A stretch of 64,000 bases of DNA from Serripes groenlandicus (GCA_031761405.1 JASEVX010000010.1:9810724-9874723); one strand, 5' to 3'; counted from the stretch's first letter, positions 1-9,888 are shown. Program-made: numbers and translations. The notes: a model not told the origin generated them from the sequence alone.

Positions 1-29
1 AGACATACAGGAAAGAACAAAACTTGTCT

Positions 30-387
30 CGTTCTGCTGGCTAGAAGACTAGACTAGACTAGAAGACTAGACTAGAAGACTAGGCTAGAAGACTAGGCTA
101 GAAAACTATGATAGAATATTAGACTAGAAGACTAGACTAGAAGACTAGAAGACTAGACTAGAGGACTAGGCTAGAAGACTAGGCTAGAAGACTAGGCTAG
201 AAGACTAGGCTAGAAGACTAGGCTAGAAGACTAGGCTAGAATATTAGACTAGAAGACTAGACTAAAAGACTAGGCTAGAATACTAGGCTAGAAGACTAAG
301 ATAGAAGACTAAGCTAGAATACTAGGCTAGAATACTAGGCTAGAATACTAGGATAGAAGATTAGACTAGAAGACTAGACTAGAAGAT
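30..387. repeat. 13-bp minisatellite (CTAGAAGACTAGG-like)
   Basis: Tandem units of about 13 bp, seen as GAAGACTAGGCTA with variants GACTAGACTA and AATACTAGG. The units differ by point changes and small indels, so the array is moderately diverged. No coding content. Confidence 0.93.
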
Positions 388-459
388 TAGAATCTCATCG
401 TTCTGCCCTTTAAATTGAGCGTGACAGGTCTGATGGAATTCAATCCACCGAGAATCACG

Positions 460-656
460 TAGGTTAGTAGTACAAGTCGTCCAACTATCCTGCGACAAGC
501 GAGTCAGTCTGAATGCTAACGACCACAACGCTGAGAGACAAAGGGGAAAAGCAATAACTACCATGTTTTACAAAGTATTTGTATGACTCGGTCGGGGATC
601 AAACACGCGACTTCCCACACCCGAGGCGTACGCTCTACGACTACATCGCCATAATG
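460..656 (-). mobile_element. SINE-1 copy, partial, tRNA head at right
   Basis: Read on the minus strand, 580-656 is a tRNA-like head: the B-box-like GTTTGATCCC follows a degraded A box TAGTCGTAGAGCG. The body (GCTGAGAGACAAAGG, AACGACCACAACGCTGAG) matches the other SINE-1 copies. The tail is missing. Confidence 0.65.
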
Positions 657-848
657 AGCAGGGTTTGCTTAAGTCAAAAGGTTTGTATTCTATTGAACAA
701 TTTAACTTTCGTTTTATAATAAAGTTTGCATATTTTGGCTAAATGTTGCCAAAGTCATCTGTTGCAGTGATGTGATGTAGAGTTGGAATGGGATTCCCAC
801 ATGTAGACGCATCGTCGATGTGTTTACAACAGAAGTTTTAATATGTCA

Positions 849-1125
849 CCCTTTCCCTCATATAGACGCTTTCTGACGCCTCTGCAGCAAACGGCTATTT
901 GAAAACATGGTGACAAAAGAAGAAATTGCATTAAACGTGCAATTTCTCCTTTTGCCACAATGTTTTCCACTTTTAGTCATAGGTCATCCAATCATGACAA
1001 AAAGTGGAAAACATTGTGGAAAAAGGAGAAATTGCACGTTCTGTGCAATTTCTTCTTTTGTCACCATGTTTTCAAATAGCCGTCTGCTGCAGAGGCGTCA
1101 GAAAGCGTCTATATGAGGGAAAGGG
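849..1125. mobile_element. TTAA-1 MITE, head-to-head palindromic copy
   Basis: CCCTTTCCCTCATATAGACG at the left is mirrored at the right, so the whole 277 bp is a near-perfect inverted repeat centred near 987. Other copies have a different right half. Here the left half, up to TTTTCCACTTTTAGTCAT, has been duplicated in inverted orientation. TTAA follows at 1126-1129; the left flank is GTCA. Confidence 0.9.
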
Positions 1126-1126
1126 T

Positions 1127-1347
1127 TAACGCCGCTTTCAACATTTATTTCAGATATATCACGTTCCTGTGTAAGTTACCAGTAATACTGGACCACTTTA
1201 TCCTGATCGTAGTGCTAAACCCCGCAACCCTGAGCGACAAGAAGTGCAGTCACTACTACCATTTTAAAAGTATTTGGTTTGACCCGGTTTGGGGATCGAA
1301 CACGCACTCGAGGTTGAAGCTCTACAATTACACCACCGAGGTGGTCA
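1127..1347 (-). mobile_element. SINE-1 copy, near full length
   Basis: On the minus strand: tRNA head (CCTCGGTGGTGTAATTG, then GTTCGATCCCC), central body, and tail ending TTGAAAGCGGCGTTAAC. The preceding palindromic MITE abuts the tail at the TTAA, suggesting that it inserted into the SINE tail. Confidence 0.8.
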
Positions 1348-1378
1348 TACACGTTATACATGTTTTAACCCTTTCCCT

Positions 1379-1592
1379 CATATAGACGCTTTCTGACGCC
1401 CTCTACAGCAGACGGCTTTTTGAAAACATAGTGACAAAAGAAGAAATTGCTCAAAACGAGCAATTTCTCCTTTTACCACAATGTTTTCCACTTTTAGTCA
1501 TAGGTTATCCATTGAATTAGAGAGATTTTTCTATTTTTTGACAAAATATGTTCAAAGTCGCCTGCTGCAGAATTGTTGTATGAGGGAAAGGG
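1379..1592. mobile_element. TTAA-1 MITE, complete, TTAA on both sides
   Basis: Begins CCCTTTCCCTCATATAGACG and ends GAGGGAAAGGG. TTAA is present at 1375-1378 and at 1593-1596. The central hairpin is AAATTGCTC/GAGCAATTT. This is a reference copy for the subtype with TTTTCCACTTTTAGTCATAG in its right half. Confidence 0.93.
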
Positions 1593-1596
1593 TTAA

Positions 1597-1638
1597 ACGT
1601 CATCTGCTGCAGATTTGTTGTAGGTGGGAAAGTGTTAA
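1597..1638. mobile_element. TTAA-1 right-end remnant
   Basis: TCATCTGCTGCAGATTTGTT followed by GTGGGAAAGTGTTAA matches only the right terminus of TTAA-1. It directly abuts the complete copy. Confidence 0.7.
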
Positions 1639-1639
1639 A

Positions 1640-2098
1640 ATGTAAAGGGTTTACAAAATTAGCAGAATACAATTGCCTCTCTGTGATTTCTACACGTTCT
1701 ACAAATTACGGACTACGGGATACCGCGGCTGGTAGAAATTTGAGAAATTGGTCTTAGAACTCCCAAATTGGCTGAGAAAGTTTTTCTTTCCTCGGTCAAT
1801 CACCTTTATTTTGAAAGAAAAAAAGGATGGCTTATTGGTATGGAAATTGAAAGGAGGTATTGTCGAAAACATAATATTTTTTTATAAAATAAATGCTATG
1901 ATCTATATTTAACAAGTGTCCGTTTTCTTTTTCAAATATGTCTAGATGAAATCATTTAACATTTGCTTCAATTAATTATTTACGGAATTTTGAACATAAT
2001 ATAACTGCATATACGTGTATAAATTCTTTTTTTTTTTTTTTACATAAACGCTTGTCACATAACATTAAAATGAAATTGACAATAACGTGAAGATGCTT
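1640..2098. other. No recognised feature
   Basis: AT-rich sequence with a T run at 2028-2041. I see no repeat family, exon or RNA gene. Confidence 0.5.
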
Positions 2099-2592
2099 AA
2101 CCTTTTTCAATAATTTACAACATATCTGCAGCAGACGACTTTGAAAGCAAAGCTAAAATATGGAAACTATATATAAATCAGCCTTTTCACGAGAAAATCA
2201 ACATTGTGGACTCTGCGTAAAGTATCGACCCGGATCCGCATAAGCATGCCGCGCAGGCTAACCCGGACAGACACTTTTTGCCTCATGTGGATTTTCTGTT
2301 TCAGGAATCATTACTCTATACCTCTATCCCACTAAGACGGAATGTGTCGGCCCGGATTAGCCTACGCGGACTGTTCAGGCTGATCTGGGTTGATACATTA
2401 CGCAGAGTCAATAATGTTGGTTTTCACGTGGAACGGCTCATTGATAAATGTATAATTTCCACAAAGAGTGGAAAAAGATTGTAGCGAATGGAGAAATTGC
2501 CAATGACAAACACTTTCTATTTTTGCTACAATGTTTTTAAAGGTCTTCTGCTGTAAATGCGTCAAAATGCATCTGCAGGTGGAAAAGTGGTT
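2099..2592. mobile_element. TTAA-1 MITE split by a GAGCC element
   Basis: The left part (2099-2177) carries CTGCAGCAGACGACTTTGAAA. The right part (2441-2592) carries AAAGGTCTTCTGCTGTAAATG and GTGGAAAAGTGGTTA. The two halves belong to one copy, interrupted by the GAGCC element at 2178-2440. The host copy is therefore the older insertion. Confidence 0.75.
2178..2440 (+). mobile_element. GAGCC-family MITE
   Basis: Terminal inverted repeats TCAGCCTTTTCACGAGAAAA / CACGTGGAACGGCTCA. The interior has the conserved segment TCTGTTTCAGGAATCATTAC and the partly palindromic CTACGCGGACTGTTCAGGC. The same element occurs at 7497, 9624, 49937 and 57431. The peptides it appears to encode are chance reading frames. 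Confidence 0.88.
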
Positions 2593-2621
2593 ATGACAAT
2601 AGAACTAACTGGAAGACAGTA

Positions 2622-2705
2622 GTACAGAGGTAGAGCGTCGGCATATCGTACCAAATGTCGGGGTACGAGTCCCGTCATGAGCGGGTTCGGACTTTGGGAT
2701 TTTTC
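2622..2705 (+). mobile_element. SINE-1 tRNA-head fragment
   Basis: CAGAGGTAGAGCGTCGGC (A-box-like) and GGGTACGAGTCCCG (degraded B box) match the 5' head of SINE-1. The tail is absent. Confidence 0.55.
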
Positions 2706-2820
2706 CACACAAACGGCGAGAGTACTGGTAAAATCTCCAAGAGCAGACATCGAGCGTGTTTAATATAAGCTGAAAGCTTGTTTCGCAATCGATTTGAAGT
2801 GAATAAGTTTAAACCAATAT
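2706..2820. repeat. Unclassified dispersed repeat, first copy
   Basis: Shares ACGGCG(C)GAGTACTGGT, AGCAGACATCGA(G/A)CGTG and AGCTGAAAGCTTGTTTCG with 32090-32207. It seems to replace the SINE body, so the pair may be a SINE subtype with another 3' end. Confidence 0.7.
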
Positions 2821-2929
2821 AACGTCATAATTGTGTCTTAAAGTGCTTGTCAGGATCAGGAAATTTTAAAATTTGATCGATTAAAATATTTAAGTTTTTT
2901 TTCAGCTGTCTTCAAAACTTATAACATAT

Positions 2930-3079
2930 CTACCTTTTCCAAACTGAATGATTCTTTCCAATTGCTGCTGCTATTTCTTTACTACTGTAGCCTTTTCGGA
3001 AGTAATGTAGTATTAATTCTTCAAATCTTTCCATATCGTCCGTCTTGTATTTCTCATGGATTCCTTGTTTTTCAAGCAT
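2930..3079 (-). pseudogene. Short coding relic with helix-turn-helix-like peptide
   Basis: A 49-codon frame on the minus strand from ATG (3079-3077) to TAG (2932-2930). It contains ERFEELILHYFRKGYSSKEI followed by AAAIGKNHSVWKR. The pattern of an amphipathic helix, G-Y/F-S and KEI resembles the N-terminal helix-turn-helix of some animal transposase or integrase-derived proteins. That is a resemblance from memory, not a search result. A stop lies just upstream of the ATG and the frame ends abruptly, so a degraded fragment is more likely than a working gene. Confidence 0.3.
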
Positions 3080-3154
3080 TCATGTGGTGCCCCTGAACTC
3101 GAAATAGAAATTGTCCACAGCATTCTACAGAAAACACATCAAAAGGCATAAACA

Positions 3155-3478
3155 AAAAGCAAAAAGCATTTCGCAAGTCGCATTTCGCATTCAGCAAGAA
3201 GCATTTCGCATGTCGCACTAAGCAAGAAGCATTTCGCATGTCGCACTAAGCAAGAAGTATTTCGCATTCAGCAAGAAGCATTTCGCATTTCGCAAGAAGC
3301 ATTTTGCATTCAGCAAGAAGCATTTCGCATTTCGCACTAAGCAAGAAGCATTTCGCATTTATCAAGAAGCATTTCGCATTCACCAAGAAGCAAGAAGCAT
3401 TGAGTAAGAAGCATTTCGCAAGAAGCAAGAAGCATTTCACAAAAAGCATAGTGCATTTTGCAATTCGCAAAAAGCATG
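3155..3478. repeat. Minisatellite of AGCAAGAAGCATTTCGCA-type units
   Basis: Repeated AAGAAGCATTTCGCATT blocks with spacers such as CACTAAGC and CATGTCG. Open frames of about 60-93 codons on both strands here are by-products of the repeat and show no domain. Confidence 0.92.
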
Positions 3479-3729
3479 GCGCGCCGGCTTTCCATAGGTA
3501 TACACTCATTTCTACACAAGCAAACAAAGGTTTTTTAGGAACTATTTTGAGCGCGGATGTATTTGGTGTTAGTTGACCTAAGGCACCTACCTAAACGTTA
3601 GTGTATCAAGAACAGCTTTGAAAGACGTCACACAATTTCAAAAGTGACAGTTGCTTACATATACACAAAAGTATTACAGTCAGCGTAGTCTTTCGTTGGC
3701 TTTAGAAAGAAAGAAAATAATTTAACTAT

Positions 3730-3908
3730 TTTGCTGCCAAAGGAAATGAAAGGCTTTTGCAAACAATGCAAATTTAGGTCTCTCCTGAACTCTGCCTCTT
3801 TTGCCACTTAGACATTACATTTTATTAAATTTCTCTTTGGACGCAAAATGAAGTGATCCATTGTTCAACATGGAAGAGTCGACTTTTTGAAATCCGGCAG
3901 TGAAAGAG
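3730..3908. mobile_element. TTAA-2 MITE, degraded
   Basis: TGCCAAAGGAAATGAAAGG, TTTTGCAAACAATGCAAATT and, at the right, AACATGGAAGAGTCGACTTT then GTGAAAGAGTTAA. The central hairpin is lost. Confidence 0.6.
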
Positions 3909-3912
3909 TTAA

Positions 3913-4674
3913 AACAGTCATGCATCATCAGGGGCAGCTATCACAATACCTTTGGTGGCCATGAGTGCCAGTAGCACAACTTTCTTTACGATATTGTATC
4001 AAGAACAGTTTTGAAGAGACGCCAGACAAACAGTAAATTCAGTCTGAACCAGTTAGATTGCCAATAGTGCACACATGTGATGATATACAATAGAGTGATT
4101 CAAATTTCATAATCCTGAATCACATTACTACTGAACGCGTAACAATTTATTAAATTACATAAAAACACTTTTTGGCATGGTCTATTTCTAAACAATTCCT
4201 AAACCACTTTATAAGAATAAAACTCTTTAATTGTCGAATGTTCGGCCACTTCGTTTTTATCAGGATTAAAAACAACAACAACCGAAGACCAAGTTGTCGA
4301 AAATTTGAAAATTAAAGAGTATTGTTCATATTAAGGTTTACTGACTTTCTTTCTTTTGGAAAACCTAATAAATAAACATTTCTAAACCATTTCCCACATA
4401 CTACAAAACTGGAGCAAGCAATTTTGAAAGCATTTGGTTACTTTTGAAAATATGCAAAGTCGACTTGCAATGATATCCAAGGATGTCAACCTGGCTTTAA
4501 AAAAGAGAGTCAATTCTCAAAATGTGTGCTCAAATGTCAGAAGCGATTTCATTATTGAAATTGACAAATCAGACATCTTATTTGGAGAAAATAGTTCATT
4601 CTGAGGAACGAGATCGTTTTCATAATGGTATCATTTTTAGGGGCCTGAATCAACCATTTCTCAAATTCAACACA
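3913..4674. other. No recognised feature
   Basis: AT-rich unique-looking sequence. The open frame starting at 4522 has no recognisable domain and runs into a degraded MITE. Confidence 0.5.
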
Positions 4675-4885
4675 ATTCCAACAGACGACTTTAAAATATC
4701 GAATCGAAAACCCCCCGCAAAGAAGCCTTATTTAAGAATGTATGATTACATGAATAACTTTGAAAACATTGTTTCAAATGAAGAAATAACCTCATGGTGA
4801 GCAATTTCTCATTTTGCTACAATATTTTTAAAAAGTTGCATATCACATATGCCCGAAAAATGCGCCTTTATGAGAGTAAGAACTG
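4675..4885. mobile_element. TTAA-1 MITE, strongly diverged
   Basis: CAACAGACGACTTTAAAAT, TTTGAAAACATTGTTTCAAA, GAGCAATTTCTCATTTTGCT and AAAAAGTTGCATATCACA follow the family order. The termini are not recognisable. Confidence 0.55.
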
Positions 4886-5276
4886 AGCTGACAGATATGT
4901 TTATATGTTTTTTTATTAATATGCTTTTTTACGGTAATATGTCAAGGAGTGTCAGATTTATAGGTGCTGCGATTTCAGGGTTTCCCCTTTGTAACATTGC
5001 ACTTACTATCACACGAAATGCAAATGTTATTCTATCAAATATGTTTAATATATCACACTGGCTCGCGTTCTCAAAGACATGTGCTATAAAGAAGCTCACT
5101 TATTTAACTTAAATTTTGAAATTATGGAATCAACGAAAACGAAATCATTAGCGTATGATGTAAGTCAAGTGTATTTTATAAACCATGTATTATTTCTTTC
5201 TTTCTTGAATTGTTTATAATATCATCATTTTTCTCTCTCTCTGATTACGATGTAAACATGCAGCGTAGACATTTAA

Positions 5277-5501
5277 CCCTTTCCCACATACAGACGCTTT
5301 CTGTTGTCTCTACAGCAGACAAATTTCGAAAACATTGTGTCAAAAGGAGAAATTGCTCATCATGAGCAATTTCTCCTTTTGCCACAACGCATTCAACAAT
5401 GTACAATAAATATTCTTTCATTTATAAGGACTTTCCATATGTTTGCCCTGATGTTTTTTTCAAAGTCACCTGCTGCGAATTTATTGTATGATGGGACAGA
5501 T
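5277..5501. mobile_element. TTAA-1 MITE with TTAA on both sides
   Basis: Starts CCCTTTCCCACATACAGACG after TTAA (5273-5276) and is followed by TTAA (5502-5505). The central hairpin is GAGAAATTGCTCAT/ATGAGCAATTTCTC. The right terminus is eroded (GATGGGACAGA). Confidence 0.88.
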
Positions 5502-5564
5502 TTAATACTGATAGCAATGGATTCCTTTTTCGCGCTCTGGATCTCGGGGATAGCATTTACCACT

Positions 5565-5620
5565 GGTTACCCAGTAAACGGCGTGACATAACTGACATAC
5601 GGTTGAGAACGGCATGCATC
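5565..5620 (+). mobile_element. SINE tail fragment
   Basis: ACCCAGTAAACGGCGTGACA followed by TAACTGA and GGTTGAGAACGGC matches the 3' tail shared by both SINE families. Confidence 0.45.
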
Positions 5621-6184
5621 ACCATTCAAACAAAACGAACAAACACTGAACTCTTAACTTGGTTTAATACATTAAACCCAGAGGATTCAGTTCTTGATTG
5701 TCATGAATTAAAGTATAAAGTTTATAAATATAATTCATATTTTTTAATTCCTTATTATGAAGTAGTATCTAGACTCTTCAATGGCCGTGAAATATGTTCC
5801 TCGTTTTATTGTTGAAAGACATAACCACGACACAGGATGTAGGAGCGACATAGATGAAGTCCAATAGAAATCAATTTTTGAAGCTAAATGTCCACAAACT
5901 GGTTTTATGCGTGGGAATTTTTACAAAAATCTACTATATACTGATTTTACCGAAAATGACAAATTGATAGAATGACAGACATATTTTATAAAATCGCACT
6001 CTTTCGGTCTTATTTTGCACGGATCGGCCGAGCCTCGCTGTCAATCCATCAGCGTGATGTCATACAGCACCTGGGTGGCATCTAACCCAGCGCCCTCTAC
6101 GTGCTTTTAATTGACCTCTGACCCAGATTCCTACGTCGGCGGTTTACTGAAACATTACATGTGGACATATACGCCAAACTGATT
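5621..6184. other. No recognised feature
   Basis: Mixed-composition sequence with no recognised family. Part of 6000-6130 is GC-richer, but I could not assign it. Confidence 0.4.
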
Positions 6185-6188
6185 TTAA

Positions 6189-6411
6189 CCCTTTCCCACA
6201 TACAACAAATATGCATGAGACGATTTTGAAAACATACAGGTAAAACTTTGGAAGCTATATAATAATGAAAGCAGTTATTATTTTAAAGAGTTGGAAACAT
6301 TGTGGTAAAAGTAGAAAAATGCTCATTATAAGCCATTTCACCTTTTTTCACCATGTTTTCAAACGTCGTCTGCTGCAGATACGTTTAAATACGTATGCAT
6401 TTAAGAAAGGG
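6189..6411. mobile_element. TTAA-1 MITE with TTAA on both sides
   Basis: CCCTTTCCCACATACAACAA...AAGAAAGG-G, with TTAA at 6185-6188 and 6412-6415. It belongs to the subtype whose left half has a second GAAAACATACAGGTAAAAC block. Confidence 0.88.
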
Positions 6412-6658
6412 TTAACACTTTTCTGGATTACTTATTTATTTTCATGTTCTCGGTTGTCTTGTCAGTGTTTGTTCAATGTCCCCTTTATTAGCTCGGTTCT
6501 AATGTCAAGCCATGTTGGATTAGTCGCATACGTTTTCGTAAAATAAATAAACATAAGTGTATATCAATTTTTTTGGAAGGTTTTTGTCCATCATCCAGTT
6601 TGCTATTAAACTATTAATCGAAATGCGTATTATGTCCGTTACAAATAATACATTCAAT

Positions 6659-6848
6659 CATTTCCCTCAAACAGGCGTATTTTGACGCAACTGCAGCAGA
6701 CGACTATTTGAAAACATTGTGAGAAATTGCCCATTCATTCAATAGTTATACTTTACTTTAATTTTCATAATTTTATAATTTCATAATTTTGCCAAATCCT
6801 TGACAAAAGCGTCTTGCTACAGATATATTGTATGCTGGAAATGCAGGG
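6659..6848. mobile_element. TTAA-1 MITE, diverged
   Basis: TTTCCCTCAAACAGGCG, CTGCAGCAGACGACTATTTG and a right end GGAAATGCAGGG before TTAA (6849-6852). Half of the central hairpin is lost. Confidence 0.7.
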
Positions 6849-6854
6849 TTAAAG

Positions 6855-7148
6855 ATAGAGATCAAAATGTTGAAATGTTGAAAATTCTGCAAATATTGCT
6901 AATAGTGACAACAAAGTAAGTAAGTACTACGTAGTTCAAAACTATTGTGGCAGTAAATGTTGTAAAATCAAGAACATGTACACACTTTGGCTTACTAGGT
7001 ATGTCTACCTTTAAAAAAAAAAAAAAATTAAACGATCACTATTTAGATGTTAATGGTACTGGAAAGTGAAATTATTGCTCTAATTTTATCCCAGAATTAT
7101 GATTCTAATATTTCAAGACACTTTGTGAACAGTTTTAAAACTTTGACA
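6855..7148 (-). mobile_element. TTAA-3 MITE, reverse orientation, termini lost
   Basis: Reverse-strand match to the element at 39859-40202: AGTGAAATTATTGCTCTAAT, TTTTATCCCAGAATTATG, GTTTTAAAACTTTGACA. It has a poly(A) run of 15 near its middle. Confidence 0.78.
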
Positions 7149-7169
7149 TTATTTCTATTTTCTTTAATC

Positions 7170-7325
7170 CTATTTAGCGCATAACGAGCAATTTCTTCTT
7201 TGCCACAATTTTGTCAACTTTATTCAATAATTGTGTTTCATTTATAAATATTTTCCTTAATTTTGTCAAAATGATTTCAAAGTTATCAGCTACAGATGTG
7301 TTGCATTCGGGAAATGATAAATGTT
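7170..7325. mobile_element. TTAA-1 right-half remnant
   Basis: GAGCAATTTCTTCTTTGCCA, TTATTCAATAATTGTGTTTC and TTTCAAAGTTATCAGCTACA follow the right half of the family. The end is GGGAAATGATAA. Confidence 0.65.
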
Positions 7326-7496
7326 CCCAGTCGCTATAGAAAAGGGGATAAGAGACTAAAAGCAGTAAAATTTCCATATAAATTGATATAACCACAAGCT
7401 ATGTGCTACAGATTGAATAGACCATCGTCTTATGTGAATGCATTTATCGAAACCAATTTCTCCTTTTACCCACATTGTTCTCAAACTCTGTATCAT

Positions 7497-7750
7497 TGAG
7501 CCGTTCCACGAGAAAACCAACATTGCGGTCTCTGCGTAAAGTATCAGCCCGTAAAGCATGCCGCGCAGGCTTACCCGGGTAGACACTTTTCGCCTCCTGT
7601 GGATTTTCTGTTTCAGGAATCATTACTAAATACCTCTATCCCCCTGAGACGGAATGTGTCGGCCCGGATTAGCCTGCGCTTACTGCGCAGGCTTATCAGG
7701 TTCGATACATTAAGCAGAGGCTATTATGTTGGTCGTCTCACAGAACGGAT
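7497..7750 (+). mobile_element. GAGCC-family MITE
   Basis: TGAGCCGTTCCACGAGAAAA at left and GTCTCACAGAACGG at right. The internal GCCTGCGCTTACTGCGCAGGC makes a strong hairpin. Confidence 0.88.
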
Positions 7751-8185
7751 TATAATGATGACACCTAAATGTGCTAGATTTCATAACAAGCATTGTGTCA
7801 GGTGAACCGTTAATGAGATCCTAATTAGCGACCTATCATTAACTGTTATTATTACCTAGGTGATGTCTGATAATCACTTCTTGAGTCGTCAGTCCGATCG
7901 ACAGGTGATCAGGATGCCACTACAACCTGTTACAGTCGTAGCCCACTGCTTTAACAAGACACGAAAACTATGGCATGCTGTGAATAATATTAACCTGTTG
8001 TTTTCTTTTGGCAACAGAAACGTCAGAAAATAGTTGCAATAGTAGTTGATCGTCATTTATCAACTAAATATTGATCATCCTAACTATTCCTCCTGTTTAC
8101 TATTATTATCATTATTATCGTCTTAATTATTAACATTGTTATTTTGTTTTTATCATTATTCTCTTTTGTTAATTATTTCTATTTA
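7751..8185. other. No recognised gene; ATT-rich 3' part
   Basis: Unique-looking sequence to about 8095, then TATTATTATCATTATTATCG-like low-complexity DNA up to the next MITE. Confidence 0.5.
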
Positions 8186-8405
8186 CCCTTTCCCACATAC
8201 AACAAGTCAAAACCGGACTAATTCAAAAACATCTATGCAAAATATAAAAAAGCCTGTATAGATAAAAGTATTATTATTGAAAAAAAAATGAAAACATTTT
8301 GGCAAAAGGTGAAATTGCTCATTATGAGCAATTTCTCCTTTTGTCACTATGTTTTCAAAAATTGTCTGCTACAGAGGCGTCAGAAAGCGTCTTTTTGGTT
8401 AAGGG
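8186..8405. mobile_element. TTAA-1 MITE next to a trinucleotide repeat
   Basis: CCCTTTCCCACATACAACAA...GGTTAAGGG, hairpin GAAATTGCTCATTATGAGC. It lies inside an (ATT)-type low-complexity region, with ATT-rich DNA on both sides. Confidence 0.85.
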
Positions 8406-8409
8406 TAAA

Positions 8410-8410
8410 T

Positions 8411-8441
<31 letters not shown>

Positions 8442-8608
8442 ATATTATTTTTATTATTACGTTTATTATCATAATCATTATCGTCTTTATCATTAACATT
8501 ATTGTTTTTATTTTTATTATCATCATAATATCGTTATCAGTTTTTAAATATTATTTTTATTTTTATTATTAATATCAGCAATATCATTATTATAATAATA
8601 ATAATAAT

Positions 8609-8641
<33 letters not shown>

Positions 8642-8650
8642 ACTCATCAT
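8410..8650. repeat. (ATT)n / (ATC)n microsatellite tract
   Basis: TTATTATTATTATTATTATT, then imperfect ATT, GTT and ATC units, then ATAATAATAATAATAATC and a clean (ATC)n run at 8611-8640. Any reading frame here is low-complexity artefact. Confidence 0.92.
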
Positions 8651-8950
8651 CATTATTATAAATCCATTTATGTTATATTAGTGTCCACCGTGTTCATTAT
8701 TGCTGCTAGTATTTAAATGTACTAGAATTACCGAGAACCAAGTAAACAGCTGATTAATACACTGTTCCTATAACTACATATCATCATCATCATCTTCATC
8801 ATCATCATCATCATCACCATCATTATTATATATCCGTTTATTTTAGATTAGTAACCACCGTGTTCATTATTGCTGCTAGTATTTAATTGTACTAATATTA
8901 CCGAGAACCAAGTAAACAGCTGATTAATACACTGTTCCTAGAACTACATA
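8633..8950. repeat. Two-copy tandem duplication of about 170 bp
   Basis: GTGTTCATTATTGCTGCTAG through AACAGCTGATTAATACACTG followed by TTCCTA occurs at about 8690 and again at about 8860. Each copy is preceded by (ATC)n. Replication slippage between the microsatellite tracts is the likely cause. Confidence 0.88.
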
Positions 8951-9029
8951 TAAAGATAAATACTAAACTACTGCCAAATATAAACTAACTTATATTTAAC
9001 TATATGAGGCTTTGGATTGTTTGTCCTCT

Positions 9030-9412
9030 TTGACACCCTGATCTCCAGAAAATTGATATTATAGTCAAAGTTTTAAAACTGTTCAAAAGTTGTCTTTAAA
9101 TATCATAATTCTGGGATAACAGTAATTATTTCACTTTCCAGTACCAAACATCTAAATATTCATCGTTTATGCTTCATTTGTACTGGATAGACATACCAAG
9201 TTAGCCACATTTTGTACATTTTCATGACTTAAAAGTCATGAAAATGTACAAAATGTGGCTAACTTGGTATGTCTATCCAGTGGACAGTTTTTCAACATTT
9301 ACTGCCAACACAGTTTTGAACTACTTATTACTTACTTTGTTGTTACTATTAGCAATATTTGCAGAAGTTTCAATATTTCAAAATTTTGATCTCCATCTAG
9401 AGTTCTGCATAT
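9030..9412 (+). mobile_element. TTAA-3 MITE containing a 100-bp perfect palindrome
   Basis: Same element as 39859-40202: GTCAAAGTTTTAAAACTGTT, TTCTGGGATAACAGTAATTA, CATTTACTGCCAACACAG, TTGATCTCCATCTAGAGTTC. At 9182-9281 an internal segment has been duplicated in inverted orientation. The outermost AGGTGC ends are not clear. Confidence 0.85.
9182..9281. repeat. Perfect palindrome, 49-bp arms, 2-nt centre
   Basis: ACTGGATAGACATACCAAGT begins the left arm and ACTTGGTATGTCTATCCAGT ends the right arm. The centre is GACTT-AA-AAGTC. I found no mismatch when reading the arms against each other. The other TTAA-3 copies have only one arm. Confidence 0.95.
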
Positions 9413-9489
9413 TTAACAGTTCACCTGACGCAATGCTTAATTTGAAATCTAGCACATTGAGGTGTCAAATTAGACACAGAGTTTGAAGA

Positions 9490-9550
9490 AAATAATGTGG
9501 GGAAAGGAGAAATTGCTCTTTCGACAAATGCCTTTCATTTTAGACAATGG
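9490..9550. mobile_element. TTAA-1 central fragment
   Basis: AATGTGGGGAAAGGAGAAAT followed by TGCTC and later TTAGACAATGG resemble the family core. No termini are visible. Confidence 0.4.
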
Positions 9551-9623
9551 TCTTATCAATCTTGTATCACAGGTCTTCTTATTATATCAATTATATCAAT
9601 GAGATAGATGAATTAACAAATAT

Positions 9624-9887
9624 GCGCTGTCCCGCGAGAAAACCAACGTTGTGGACTCTGCGTAAAGTATGGACCCGGATCAGCCTAAGTATGCCGCACA
9701 GGCCTACCCGGACAGACACCACTTTTCGTCTCCTGTGGATTTTCTGTTTCAGGAATCATTACTCTATACCGCTATCCCCTTGAGACGGAATGTGTTGGCC
9801 CGGATCAGTCTGCGCGAACTGCGCACACTGATATTGATCGATACATTACGCAGAGGCCATACTGTTGGTTTTTTCGCGGGACGGCAA
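9624..9887 (+). mobile_element. GAGCC-family MITE
   Basis: CGCTGTCCCGCGAGAAAACC at left, GGTTTTTTCGCGGGACGGC at right. The termini are diverged but complementary (CCGCGAGAAAA / TTTTCGCGGG), with the conserved GTTTCAGGAATCATTACTC inside. Confidence 0.88.
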
Positions 9888-9888
9888 T

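Noticed and set aside
907..1116. Open frames encoding peptides like TKEEIA..EQFLLLPQCFPLL at 907, 47048 and 48946
   Set aside because: These recur because the TTAA-1 hairpin is translated each time. They sit wholly inside the MITE and have no separate coding signal.
2278..2484. Similar peptides (FLFQESLLYTSIPLRRNVSAR) at 2278, 7599, 9669, 49936 and 57541
   Set aside because: All lie inside GAGCC-family MITEs. Some conservation is expected from shared descent of the DNA. The frames have no domain and vary in start and stop.
3246..3576. Overlapping Cys/Lys-rich frames on both strands
   Set aside because: By-products of the AGCAAGAAGCATTTCGCA minisatellite.
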